Of a DNA stretch of 64,000 bases, positions 8,294 through 16,865 are shown piece after piece (positions within the stretch are counted from its first letter, which is position 1; the number at the start of each line of letters is the position of its first letter). Location: positions 2,790,001 to 2,854,000 of the forward strand of contig OZ244935.1 in assembly GCA_965222005.1 (NCBI GenBank), given 5' to 3'. The notes under the pieces were generated by a model. That model had not been told where the DNA came from, did no database searches, and saw only the letters and a list, made by a program, of their open reading frames with translations. Both the position numbers and the translations under genes were made by a program. Source of the DNA: CBDCTM01 sp965222005 (GTDB lineage: Bacteria; Bacteroidota; Bacteroidia; Chitinophagales; Saprospiraceae).

Positions 8294-9460
8294 TTAAAAA
8301 CACGGAAATACATTATTATCCACAAGATCTCCTCCCGTCACTTTGGTATTTTCTCCACAATCTTTCACCGACTGTCCCTCCACTGCTACGATCCAGTTGT
8401 CATAGGCTTTAGGTGTAAAGAAGCTAAAGCGATTGGAATCGCCGACGATGTCGAAATCATAAGTTCCGTTGTTTCTGGAATTGTTGTAACCAACCACATT
8501 ATTGTTGGCCCCATCGATGACCAGGATGCCGGCGTTGAAATTGCTATTGGAAATGTTGGCCCGCACCCGCCAGCTGGTACCGGGGCGGGAAGAACCTACA
8601 AAAGAGCCATCGGGCAGTCCAACTGCTCCTGCCGGTACTTTGCATACAATTATTCCTATGTATCCATTGGTAGTCTCATTATTGTATGCCCTGCCGTTGA
8701 CATCGCAAGCCCAGATACCAAACTGACAGTTGCTTACCTTATTGTTGTAAAGCTGGGCATTGGTACCATTGATGTTTACAATTCCTAAAGCACCTGCAAC
8801 CGTACCTGCCAACCAGGCGCGGGTAGCCACAATTTCATTGTGCTTGATCTTCACATTATTTCCTCTGTGATTGAGGATGTTATATTGGAAATTGTCGAAA
8901 TGGCAAGAATTGACATTGGCCCGATCTCCATTCTCTATAAGGATACCAATTCCACCAATAGGCAAAGAGGAAACAAAGTCGATATTGTGAATAATTACCT
9001 TATTGGCATTAAAAATGTGAATACCTGGCGGCACACTTTCTCCAACATTTACAAGGGGAGGGGAAGCTAATTGGAGCGTAGCTCCTGCCCGCCCCACGAT
9101 CCGTACCTGTTTATCCACCAGCACGGTGGCATTTTCGGTATGCACGCCTCTGTCCAGCACGATGAGGCCATTAGAGGGTGCCTCCTGGATGGCGGCGTTG
9201 AGCATATTAACCGAGCCGGCGGGGATAAGGGTGAAGCCACCTCTGGGCAGCGCTCCGCCATCCGCTTCAATGAAAGGCCGGAGTGCTTCAATTTCGGCAT
9301 CCACAGCCATGGCGGCAGCTTCGGCCTGCATTTCGGCATCCAGCTGTTCGTAGCTGAGGCGATCAGATGATTGCTCCAGGTTTTTCATCTCATCTTTTTG
9401 GCAGGCTGTAAATATCAAGACAGCCATTGCCAGGAGGTAAAAGGGGGTTGTACATTTCAT
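8294..9460 (-). CDS. Lipoprotein with right-handed parallel beta-helix (pectate-lyase-like fold)
   Basis: 388 residues. The signal sequence ends in a lipobox (LLAMAVLIFTAC, Cys at about residue 20), followed by acidic, helical residues. From about residue 75 there is a parallel beta-helix: short repeating turns rich in Asn and Gly, such as VIIHNIDFVSS, NVNSCHFDNFQYNILNHRG and AQLYNNKVSNCQFGIWACDVNGRAYNN. This is the NosD/PbH1 pattern. Such proteins bind or cleave polysaccharides, but no catalytic signature can be named. Probable location is membrane-anchored on the periplasmic or outer face. Confidence 0.75.
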   Translation of the reverse strand: MKCTTPFYLLAMAVLIFTACQKDEMKNLEQSSDRLSYEQLDAEMQAEAAAMAVDAEIEALRPFIEADGGALPRGGFTLIPAGSVNMLNAAIQEAPSNGLIVLDRGVHTENATVLVDKQVRIVGRAGATLQLASPPLVNVGESVPPGIHIFNANKVIIHNIDFVSSLPIGGIGILIENGDRANVNSCHFDNFQYNILNHRGNNVKIKHNEIVATRAWLAGTVAGALGIVNINGTNAQLYNNKVSNCQFGIWACDVNGRAYNNETTNGYIGIIVCKVPAGAVGLPDGSFVGSSRPGTSWRVRANISNSNFNAGILVIDGANNNVVGYNNSRNNGTYDFDIVGDSNRFSFFTPKAYDNWIVAVEGQSVKDCGENTKVTGGDLVDNNVFPCF

Positions 9461-9821
9461 GGATCAACTATTTTGGAGGTTAATAAATTCAAATTAGTAT
9501 TTGATCCGGTTTTTGTTGTTGGAAAAAGGGCTTCTACACTAGCTCGCTTCACGCCACCAAATGTCTCTCTAAATTCGAACGATCGAATGCTCTATAGTTC
9601 AATTCCGCTTGAAAGTCGATATTAAATTCTGCAAATAATGAATTGTTGTTTTATCTTCATTTTGCTTACTTCGCATCACACGTACGCAATAAAGAAAGTA
9701 CATATCTTTTAATCTCAAAAGTTGTTAATTGTACATCGGAATGCTATACGCAAGCAAAAAACAATGACAAACAAACACATAACACTCTAACTATCAATGC
9801 CTTATACTTGGAGAAAAACAA
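9461..9821. other. Divergent promoter region, no gene
   Basis: 361 bases between the divergent lipoprotein and hypothetical genes. It is AT-rich and must hold both promoters, but no element matches the Bacteroidota consensus well enough to place. Short open frames here show no coding features. Confidence 0.4.
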
Positions 9822-11039
9822 ATGAAAATCAAACAGTACGATCAATTTCTTTTTGAAAACATCGAGCAAGAAAAACTAAAGCGACGCTTAATAGAGGTAC
9901 AGAGCGACCGCTCAGTTGCGCCGCGATTCGACCGCTTGACAGATGCCCTTGACCAATATTACTGCACCAATTTGCTGCGGATTTATTGCGCATTTTTAAG
10001 TTACCAGCAACTAGCTCACAACCATCTTTTGCCATACGGTCAGCAGACTTTTCGCCTCATCCAACCGATTGTGGCCTTGATTGAATCCGGCGAGATAAGC
10101 AACCCGTTTTTACAATTGTTCAATCATATTCGCCAATTGTATGAAGCACCTCATTCGAGTCCCCCGGCAAAAGCAGATCAGCATTTCGATATTGCCTGGA
10201 AGCTTGTCCGGCGTCACCTCAATGCCAATACGACTACCATCTGTGAAGAGGCGCTTTCGCTACTCAGCAATTATGGCATATACCGACTCAATCATGGAGA
10301 CAAGCAATATGTAGAAAAGGTATTTGCTATCAACAACGAAATTTTGCGTGTTCGCTATTCCTACGGCAAGTCCAAGCAAAAGCTGCCAGCCGGACTATAT
10401 AAAAACATGGTGGTGACCGCCTTTAAAATTGAAGGGAAAAGTTTTTGGGCTTCACTCACGGCCCAGGGTCTTTTGAAGCATCACGCTCCCAACGAGCCTT
10501 TAGATGCTACGATCTGGGCAACAAAGTTTACGGAAATCTTTAAAAACTATTTGCTAAAAAAAGACCGCCCAAAGTACTACCGTTTTTGCCAGGCCTACAT
10601 TGCTTTTAAAGCCAACAATTTCCCGAAAGCATATAAGGTACTGGGCAATCCGTCGCGGCTGCGCGGCATGTTTATAAATATGGACATCCGCCTACTCCAC
10701 CTTATGGTGCTTTTCGAACTTCAGCTTACTCAGCCCAGAATACTTGAAAAAGACGATGTTGATATAAATAAATACATCGACTCCTTCCGAAAGTTGATCG
10801 CTGATGACAGAGATAGAAAATGGCAACTGGCTTATCATTCAGCCTACTTTATCGAGTTTGCACAACTTTATCGTACCCTTGTCAGGCTATACTTTAAATA
10901 TCGGCTACCATATATGACCAGAGATGAAAAATTGGCAAAGGAAGTGAAAGGATTAGGTGAAAAGATTGAAGCCTGCCCTTATTCATACAAAGAGTGGTTT
11001 GCAGAAAAATTCCCGGTGATTCAGAAAGCCTCTGGTTAA
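9822..11039 (+). CDS. Hypothetical protein, helical, cytosolic
   Basis: 405 residues with no signal peptide or membrane segment. It opens with KIKQYDQFLFENIEQEKLKR and is helical throughout, with repeated aromatic and leucine positions (YYCTNLLRIYCAFLSYQQL; LLSNYGIYRLNHGDKQYVEKVFAINNEIL). This gives the impression of helical-repeat (TPR-like) architecture, though no canonical TPR consensus was found. I believe this is one of the Bacteroidota-specific uncharacterised families of about 400-500 residues, but could not name it. It stands alone between convergent and divergent neighbours. Confidence 0.7.
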   Translation: MKIKQYDQFLFENIEQEKLKRRLIEVQSDRSVAPRFDRLTDALDQYYCTNLLRIYCAFLSYQQLAHNHLLPYGQQTFRLIQPIVALIESGEISNPFLQLFNHIRQLYEAPHSSPPAKADQHFDIAWKLVRRHLNANTTTICEEALSLLSNYGIYRLNHGDKQYVEKVFAINNEILRVRYSYGKSKQKLPAGLYKNMVVTAFKIEGKSFWASLTAQGLLKHHAPNEPLDATIWATKFTEIFKNYLLKKDRPKYYRFCQAYIAFKANNFPKAYKVLGNPSRLRGMFINMDIRLLHLMVLFELQLTQPRILEKDDVDINKYIDSFRKLIADDRDRKWQLAYHSAYFIEFAQLYRTLVRLYFKYRLPYMTRDEKLAKEVKGLGEKIEACPYSYKEWFAEKFPVIQKASG

Positions 11040-11075
11040 TCCCAAAGGCTTTCTTTTCAAGAGATATCCAGCAAG

Positions 11076-11375
11076 CTAATCTTCTTCCGTTAGTTGAAGA
11101 TCAAAAGTGTGGCTTGGGGCATTCTCACAATCTACATGTATGGTAAAGGAGTCTCCGGCCAGAATAGTCGTTCCCCCTTGGGCCTTAATCAATACATTGT
11201 CCTGAATCACAATGTAAGCAATACTGACGCTTTCAGTACCCGGATTGTCAATGATGTAGGTCACCTTATTGGGATAAACGGTCTCGCTGACTTCGAGCTC
11301 TGTAAACTGGGCTTGCGCACTAAAGGTGCAGACACATAGGCCTGCAAAAAGTACCATTACTCTAAATAATTGCAT
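11076..11375 (-). CDS. Small secreted protein
   Basis: 99 residues. A clear signal peptide (LFRVMVLFAGLCVCTFSAQA, cleavage after AQA) is followed by about 75 residues of predicted beta structure (VTYIIDNPGTESVSIAYIVIQDN; GDSFTIHVDCENAPSHTFDLQL). One cysteine remains in the mature part. No family was recognised. Convergent with the preceding hypothetical gene, 36 bases apart. Confidence 0.55.
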   Translation of the reverse strand: MQLFRVMVLFAGLCVCTFSAQAQFTELEVSETVYPNKVTYIIDNPGTESVSIAYIVIQDNVLIKAQGGTTILAGDSFTIHVDCENAPSHTFDLQLTEED

Positions 11376-11510
11376 GATAAAATGTTTTTAAGTAATGGAG
11401 ACGTCTCCTGGAAATAAGCTGTACAGCTTTGATTAATCTGCCGACGTGAGCAATATTCCACAGCTTTTACATAATTTTAGTTTCATATGCTTTTCGCAAA
11501 CAATTTGCAA

Positions 11511-12665
11511 ATGATGAAAACTCCCAATTACTGGCAGCGAATAGCTAACGAGCTGGAAACCGACTATGGGCAGGGCCATCCCAGCCAATGGCGGCAAGAG
11601 ACCATTGAGGTATTTCTGTCTGAAATGGAGGAAGACGTTTTGTCAAAAATTAGGAGGGACGTCGAGAAGGCACGGCTATGTGGAGTTCCTTTTATCAAAG
11701 GGAGGTATGCCGTAGAGCAATGGAAAAGTGTAAACCCTGTAACTTTTAGAAGAATCTTTCAATACAACAACAGCTCCGGAAATAAATCTACCAAGCACCA
11801 GTTTGCTATATTTTTGGGGTACAAATCCTTTGAGGACTATGTTGCTAAAAATAAAGCCATCCTCCAAGTCAAAGGCGGCCCAGCCTATACAAATCCTAAT
11901 AATGCTAATGCCATCATCACAGCTAATGCAAGTGACCCTTTTATTATTGGAGACTCTTTTGATAGAAATGATTATATACGTGCTCTTGTGGTGGGCGGTG
12001 GACTGGCGGGTGTCGTTACTGCAACTATTACACTGATACTTAAGGATGAAATAGGTTTGAGATATGTACACCTACCCCACATTCTGGAATCTGCTGTCCC
12101 ATTGATTTATTTGTCACAACTTAGCTCAGGAGTGTTGGGAGGTTGGTTGAGTGGAAAAGCAATAATGCGGCTGGCTGCCGAGCCGGATCAAAAAAAGCGT
12201 TTGAAATGGCTAGTGATCTATTTTTGTATCGGACTAGTGCTGTTTGCTGTCATTCGCCAAATGGCTACCACCAGTTCCTTTTATCGGGATGGTGGTGGTT
12301 TGCTAGGCAAGCCGGATTTGGAAACTTTGGCTACCTCCCTTTCCTGTGCAGGCGGGGTAATCCTTATAGCAAAGTTCCTATCAAGCTCGCCCTGGCCTGA
12401 TCTAAGCCTCCGCATTCGGTTTTCAATTTTTTCATCTGCCATTTTCGGAGTTCTTTTCTTTGCCGGCACCTATTGGATGTATTTGGTGTTAAAAGGTTTT
12501 GGTGTCATCCCCGTCAATGAATGTAACTGTCTGATAAACACTGGTTGGTTTAATTTCCAATTCCCCAGGCCTCATCGCATCCTCTTTGTCATACCATTCG
12601 GCTTCATCCATCTGATGCTAGTAACAAGCGCCGTCGGCTTTTACCGAAAATTCAAGTCAGCCTAG
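11511..12665 (+). CDS. Membrane protein with soluble N-terminal domain
   Basis: About 384 residues from the ATG at 11511 (11487 is an alternative). The first 160 residues are soluble and charged (IANELETDYGQGHPSQWRQE, LGYKSFEDYVAKNKAI) and resemble the cytosolic head that Bacteroidota fuse to membrane domains. After residue 170 there are about six hydrophobic helices (ALVVGGGLAGVVTATITLIL; WLVIYFCIGLVLFAVI; ILFVIPFGFIHLMLVTSAV). No transporter or enzyme motif was found. The 3' end overlaps the convergent desaturase gene by 14 bases. Confidence 0.6.
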   Translation: MMKTPNYWQRIANELETDYGQGHPSQWRQETIEVFLSEMEEDVLSKIRRDVEKARLCGVPFIKGRYAVEQWKSVNPVTFRRIFQYNNSSGNKSTKHQFAIFLGYKSFEDYVAKNKAILQVKGGPAYTNPNNANAIITANASDPFIIGDSFDRNDYIRALVVGGGLAGVVTATITLILKDEIGLRYVHLPHILESAVPLIYLSQLSSGVLGGWLSGKAIMRLAAEPDQKKRLKWLVIYFCIGLVLFAVIRQMATTSSFYRDGGGLLGKPDLETLATSLSCAGGVILIAKFLSSSPWPDLSLRIRFSIFSSAIFGVLFFAGTYWMYLVLKGFGVIPVNECNCLINTGWFNFQFPRPHRILFVIPFGFIHLMLVTSAVGFYRKFKSA

Positions 12666-13770
12666 CCATCCGTTGGTCATAGCGCCCGGTGCCCAGCTCG
12701 TGAAGCAGGGAGAAGTGGCTCCTTACGGCACTGAAAAAAGTGCGATGCTGGTGGTAGGGCAAATTGAATTCCGCAGCCACTTTTTTCACGATTTTAGATA
12801 TCGGCCGGTAGTGGACGTGACAAATCCTGGGAAAGAGATGATGCTCAATCTGAAAGTTGAGCCCGCCGACCAGCCAGGAGAAAACCCTGCTGTTATTGGC
12901 AAAATTGGCGGTGGTGGCCAGTTGGTGGATGGCCCAGTTATTCTCCAGGCTTCCGTTTTCGTCTGCTACATAAAATTCCGTTTCCTCAATCACGTGAGCG
13001 GGTTGAAAGATGAGCGCCAGCACGATACCGCAGATCACCTGCATCAGCAAAAAGCCAAGCAGCGTTTGCCACCAGGGCAAGGCTACCAGCAGCAGTGGAA
13101 GCAGCAAGGTAAGGCAGACATATCCGCTTTTGTACAAGACCACCTGCCGCAATGCCTTCGGATAGTTAATTCCCTGGGCCTTCAACAATCCCTTGTTCTG
13201 GTATCTTATCAGCTGCTGAAAGTCCTTCCCAACCAGCCAGTAAATAGCCATCACCCCGTACAGCAAAGGAGCATAAAAGGCCTGAAATCTGAAAAATGCT
13301 TTTCGCTTTTGGTGAGGCGACATGCGCAGCAGATGGGGCTTGGCAATGTCTTCATCGAAGCCTTCCACATTGGTGGAGGAATGGTGAAGCACATTGTGTT
13401 GAATTTTCCAGTTGATGTGATAGCCGCCAATAAAATTGAGCAATCGGCCCAGGGCATCGTTTACCCTGGGATCAGAAGAATAGGAACCGTGGTTGGCATC
13501 GTGCATAATGGAAAGTCCGATCCCCGACATGCCCAAACCCATCAATATCCACATCAGCATCACAGGCCACAGGCCTCCCACAATCCCGCTTAGCATCGCT
13601 GCGAGTGGTACAAAATAGAGGCAGAGCATGAATGCCGTTTTGAGCTTCATACTGAGATTAGCATGCCTGGACAAATTGTTTTCCTTGAAATATTGGTTGA
13701 CCTGCCTGTTGACTTCTTTAAAGAAATCACTCCGACTGCGACCGGTAAACTTTACTACTGTTTGGCTCAT
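12652..13770 (-). CDS. Membrane fatty acid desaturase (acyl-CoA/lipid desaturase family)
   Basis: 372 residues with four to five membrane helices and the three histidine boxes that bind the di-iron centre: HDANHG near residue 90, HNVLHHSSTN near residue 128, and QIEHHLFP near residue 307. The QxxHH third box is typical of the linoleoyl-CoA desaturase-like group. It inserts double bonds into acyl chains and thereby tunes membrane fluidity. Electrons would come from a separate carrier, since no cytochrome b5 domain is fused. It stands alone on the minus strand. Confidence 0.92.
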   Translation of the reverse strand: MSQTVVKFTGRSRSDFFKEVNRQVNQYFKENNLSRHANLSMKLKTAFMLCLYFVPLAAMLSGIVGGLWPVMLMWILMGLGMSGIGLSIMHDANHGSYSSDPRVNDALGRLLNFIGGYHINWKIQHNVLHHSSTNVEGFDEDIAKPHLLRMSPHQKRKAFFRFQAFYAPLLYGVMAIYWLVGKDFQQLIRYQNKGLLKAQGINYPKALRQVVLYKSGYVCLTLLLPLLLVALPWWQTLLGFLLMQVICGIVLALIFQPAHVIEETEFYVADENGSLENNWAIHQLATTANFANNSRVFSWLVGGLNFQIEHHLFPRICHVHYRPISKIVKKVAAEFNLPYHQHRTFFSAVRSHFSLLHELGTGRYDQRMARLT

Positions 13771-13917
13771 TCGTACTGCCTTTGGTGCAAGAGGGTGAGA
13801 ATTTATAGTCCTCCAAGCCGAAATTTGTGAATCCTGACTTGGAAGACTATATCAAACCAAAAGTAGGCTAATTCTTTCACAAATTTGACAGAAAACAGAG
13901 GTGGTTCTTGCTGTTTT

Positions 13918-13966
13918 GCAAAAAAAAAGCCTTTTGAAATCATCCAGACTTCAAAAGGCTTTGTGC
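13918..13966 (-). terminator. Intrinsic terminator of the thioredoxin-fold gene
   Basis: Arms aaagccttttgaa (13926-13938) and ttcaaaaggcttt (13950-13962) form a perfect 13-bp stem. On the minus strand it is followed by a run of T residues, placing it just after the stop at 13984. Confidence 0.9.
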
Positions 13967-13983
13967 CTCAAGTGTGCTTATTT

Positions 13984-14568
13984 TTATCGATTACCAAAAT
14001 ATTGCTGCAATAGCACACCCAGCTTGCCCACTTCCTTTTCCGAATGCATGATGGCATGCACTCGCTTATCGGGCGTAATGACCACAAATTTCGGGCTCTT
14101 TGAAAAGTTGGCTTTAGCAAAAGCGGGCTGGTCAAATTTGGCACTGTCGTCGATGATATTATGCCAGGCAATTTGATGATTGCGGGTATAATCGCGCAGT
14201 TGGTTGACGTACTGGTCCGTAGTGATGCTGATGATCTCAATGGGGTATTGCTTGTAAAAAGATTTGAGGTATTTTTTGTTTTTCGTACACTGGGCATTGT
14301 CCATCGTAAACAACTCCAGTACGACCACCTTATCCAGTTTGCTGTACAGTTCAAATTTTTTATTGAACACATCGTTGAGCTTGAGATTGGGAACGGTGGT
14401 GCCGATATCCCAATACCCTTTTGTGGTAAATTCATCCGGCGCGATATTGGGCTGGTGATTGGCCGATTGGGCCTGGCTAAGCGCAGGGCCCAGCAAAAAG
14501 ATCATAAGGACTGCACCAAACAGGGCAATTGTTTTGAAAATCGGTGATGGGTTGGATGCACTTTTCAT
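13984..14568 (-). CDS. Exported thioredoxin-fold (TlpA/AhpC-like) protein with an incomplete CxxC
   Basis: 194 residues. An N-terminal hydrophobic segment ending in ALSQAQS is a signal peptide. The thioredoxin-like fold follows: GTTVPNLKLNDVFNKKFEL, then VVVLELFTMDNAQCTKNKKYL, where the active-site position keeps only one cysteine (DNAQC in place of CxxC). A cis-proline region is present (SPKFVVITPDKRVHAIM). With a single cysteine, a classical disulfide oxidoreductase role is doubtful; it may be a peroxidase-like or binding variant. A strong terminator follows. Confidence 0.7.
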   Translation of the reverse strand: MKSASNPSPIFKTIALFGAVLMIFLLGPALSQAQSANHQPNIAPDEFTTKGYWDIGTTVPNLKLNDVFNKKFELYSKLDKVVVLELFTMDNAQCTKNKKYLKSFYKQYPIEIISITTDQYVNQLRDYTRNHQIAWHNIIDDSAKFDQPAFAKANFSKSPKFVVITPDKRVHAIMHSEKEVGKLGVLLQQYFGNR

Positions 14569-14694
14569 GGTGTTGATAAATTTTTAGTTGCTATTTATTG
14601 TAAACCTACAATATATCAAAAATATGCTAATATTTCAACTCCCAAACGCCTCATTCCCTTTGTTTAGTATCCCGCTCATAAGAAAACTCCTTTC

Positions 14695-15975
14695 TCAATG
14701 CTCCTCCTCCAGCACGGTCTCTACCGAGGGGGCCTTCCAGCGGCTCAACTCAACCGGCCGGCTCTGCGCCTGGCGGACGGCCTGCGAATTGCGGCGCTTG
14801 TCGTAAATCATGGCAAAAGTCATAATCAAGCTGGTAGTGATAATAATAAACAATAATATTCCGGGCTCAAAGCCTTCTACCTTTGCGCTTTCTGGTATCG
14901 CATAAAAGAGTAGGATGGTGATCAAGCCACGGGGAGCAATAAAGAGCTGAGGGATAATGTCAGCCCCGATAAACAATCTCAGAATAGCATAGCGGATTAC
15001 ATAAATAGAGAGGATAATCAGGCCGCTGACTAAGGCTACGTTTACATTGGCCAATGAAGATAGCACAATCGTCATACCAAATATGACAAAGAAAAACGTC
15101 CGCACCACAAAAGCGGTCTCAATGGTAATCACATGGAGGCCTTCATAAATATCTTTTGCCTTTTCGAGATTCAGCCATCGGCTTAGCGGCCCTTTGAAAA
15201 ATAGCTGCATATTGGCGATGAGCAAACCGAAAATCAATATTATAATAAGTGATGAAAGGTGCATTTTTTTGCCCAGGGCATACAATAGCAACAATACGGC
15301 GATGAGCAAAAACAGCTTCACATGGCTTCTGATCTTTTGAAAAATAAGCACGATCAGATAGCTGGCCAAAAAGGAAAGCACCAGGGTGAGCGCGACATTG
15401 CCGGCAAAGCCCATCAAACCACTGGAGTGCTCGGCAGCATCCATCTGGCCGGTCAGAAAATAAAACAGCATGATGCCCAGGATATCAGAAAAGGTGCTTT
15501 CGTAAATATGAAATTCTTTCTTCGCTGCCATCAGGCCCGTAACGCTGGGGATGATGATGGCACTGGAAAGGATCGATAAGGGGGTGGCATAGAGCCAGGC
15601 GGCGGCCATGTCCATGCCCGGAATAAAGCGATGCAGGATAATGGCCGCTACCCATGCCGAAAGCAGCAAACTGATCAGGGCAATGCCAAATGCCTTGGCT
15701 ATCGACCAGTATTTTTCCCGTTTGAGCTCCAGCTCCAAAGCCGCCTCCAACACAATCATAATCAGTCCCACTATGCCCAGCAGCTCCAGTACAGGGAAAA
15801 AATTGAGGCCCCCTTGCCCGGTGCTGTCCAGCAAAAGCTTTAGCACTATCCCCAGTACTATGAGCATCAATACCGAGGGCACATTGGTCTTGCGGGCAAA
15901 TTCACCAAAAAAGAAGGACAAGATGATGATGCCGGATGCCGCAATGATCAAATTGTAAGAGGATAATATTTCCAT
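14695..15975 (-). CDS. Cation/proton antiporter (CPA1/NhaP type)
   Basis: 426 residues with about 12-13 membrane helices. The N-terminal FFFGEFARKTNVPSVLMLIV and the helix LATPLSILSSAIIIPSVTG match the Na+/H+ exchanger (Na_H_Exchanger) fold, and the conserved IAPRGLITILLFY segment appears near residue 345. It probably exchanges Na+ or K+ for protons at the inner membrane. The usual acidic ion-binding pair is not obvious in the visible helices, so ion specificity is uncertain. It may be the last gene of a minus-strand run with the MscS-like and P-loop genes upstream (gaps of 79 bases each). Confidence 0.8.
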   Translation of the reverse strand: MEILSSYNLIIAASGIIILSFFFGEFARKTNVPSVLMLIVLGIVLKLLLDSTGQGGLNFFPVLELLGIVGLIMIVLEAALELELKREKYWSIAKAFGIALISLLLSAWVAAIILHRFIPGMDMAAAWLYATPLSILSSAIIIPSVTGLMAAKKEFHIYESTFSDILGIMLFYFLTGQMDAAEHSSGLMGFAGNVALTLVLSFLASYLIVLIFQKIRSHVKLFLLIAVLLLLYALGKKMHLSSLIIILIFGLLIANMQLFFKGPLSRWLNLEKAKDIYEGLHVITIETAFVVRTFFFVIFGMTIVLSSLANVNVALVSGLIILSIYVIRYAILRLFIGADIIPQLFIAPRGLITILLFYAIPESAKVEGFEPGILLFIIITTSLIMTFAMIYDKRRNSQAVRQAQSRPVELSRWKAPSVETVLEEEH

Positions 15976-16054
15976 GGTTCCGTTATTTTTTAGGCTTTAT
16001 TCAGTCATTATGACTCTCCCCCGTCAGATTGTCTGCTTCGCTTAGGTCTGGCCT

Positions 16055-16786
16055 TCAATCAATCAAGCCGGGAGCATAGCCCCATTCCTTTAGCAGGGCG
16101 ATCAGATCCTGCAGATGGCTGTCATCTTTGAGCAACAAGCGCGCATCCAGGTACGGGCCATCGCTCTTTTCAATCAACTGCAATTCGGGTTTGTGATTCC
16201 AGTCGATATAAGGCGTCATGGACAGTCGGTCCATCAACTTCACCAGATGACTTTGGCCAGCAGCGGATTCGGCAGGGCTGAGCTTAAGGTGAAACAAGCC
16301 CCCGATCTCATCGCCCGATACCAGCGTATAGCCATTAGCCATCAGCTTGGCGTAGCTGATGTAATGCCGCCCATTACGTGACTGCAGATGCAGCCCCAGG
16401 CGATCCATGCTGGTGATGATTCCCTCTTCGCCATTGGTGCGAATGCTGGTTCCTTCCGTCAGATTTTTGTCCGCATGCACCAAGCGGCCATTCATGTAAT
16501 TTTTAATAAAATCAAAACCCGATATCATCAACAATAATAAGATCAGCCCGTGGACTACGGGATTGATCAGAACAAATATGCTGCACAAAATGACAATGGC
16601 CAGCGGCTCATATACCAGCAGGAGGTAATGCAGGCCACTGCGCAGGCGATCCTGCCAACGGCCAAAAGGGCGAAAACGCTTCAGCAGCGTTACGGCAAAT
16701 AGCAGCACAAAGTATAGACCCAGCAATCCCAAAGCTATGGCCACTAAGCTGGTCCAGCTCTGTTGGTTAGCAAAAATTTGATTCAT
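16055..16786 (-). CDS. MscS-like mechanosensitive channel domain protein
   Basis: 243 residues. Three hydrophobic helices (LVAIALGLLGLYFVLLFAV; LLVYEPLAIVILCSIFVLI; LILLLLMISGFDFIKNY) precede a beta domain like that of MscS (NLTEGTSIRTNGEEGIITSMDRLGLHLQSRNGRHYISYAKL), where the family reads 'f.vGD.I...g..G.V..i....T.l'. A C-terminal alpha/beta part follows. The glycine-rich pore helix is not evident, so a sensory or assembly role is possible. Sits between the antiporter and the P-loop gene with equal 79-base gaps, suggesting one transcript concerned with osmotic or ion balance. Confidence 0.65.
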   Translation of the reverse strand: MNQIFANQQSWTSLVAIALGLLGLYFVLLFAVTLLKRFRPFGRWQDRLRSGLHYLLLVYEPLAIVILCSIFVLINPVVHGLILLLLMISGFDFIKNYMNGRLVHADKNLTEGTSIRTNGEEGIITSMDRLGLHLQSRNGRHYISYAKLMANGYTLVSGDEIGGLFHLKLSPAESAAGQSHLVKLMDRLSMTPYIDWNHKPELQLIEKSDGPYLDARLLLKDDSHLQDLIALLKEWGYAPGLID

Positions 16787-16865
16787 AATCCATTCAATTT
16801 ATACTCGATGCTGAATTCATTGGTGATTTTTAACCGAATTTAATAAATACAATAAGCATCTATAT

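Noticed and set aside
12673..13593. 306-codon plus-strand frame opposite the desaturase
   Set aside because: The minus strand carries all three histidine boxes of the desaturase; the opposite frame has no domain pattern.
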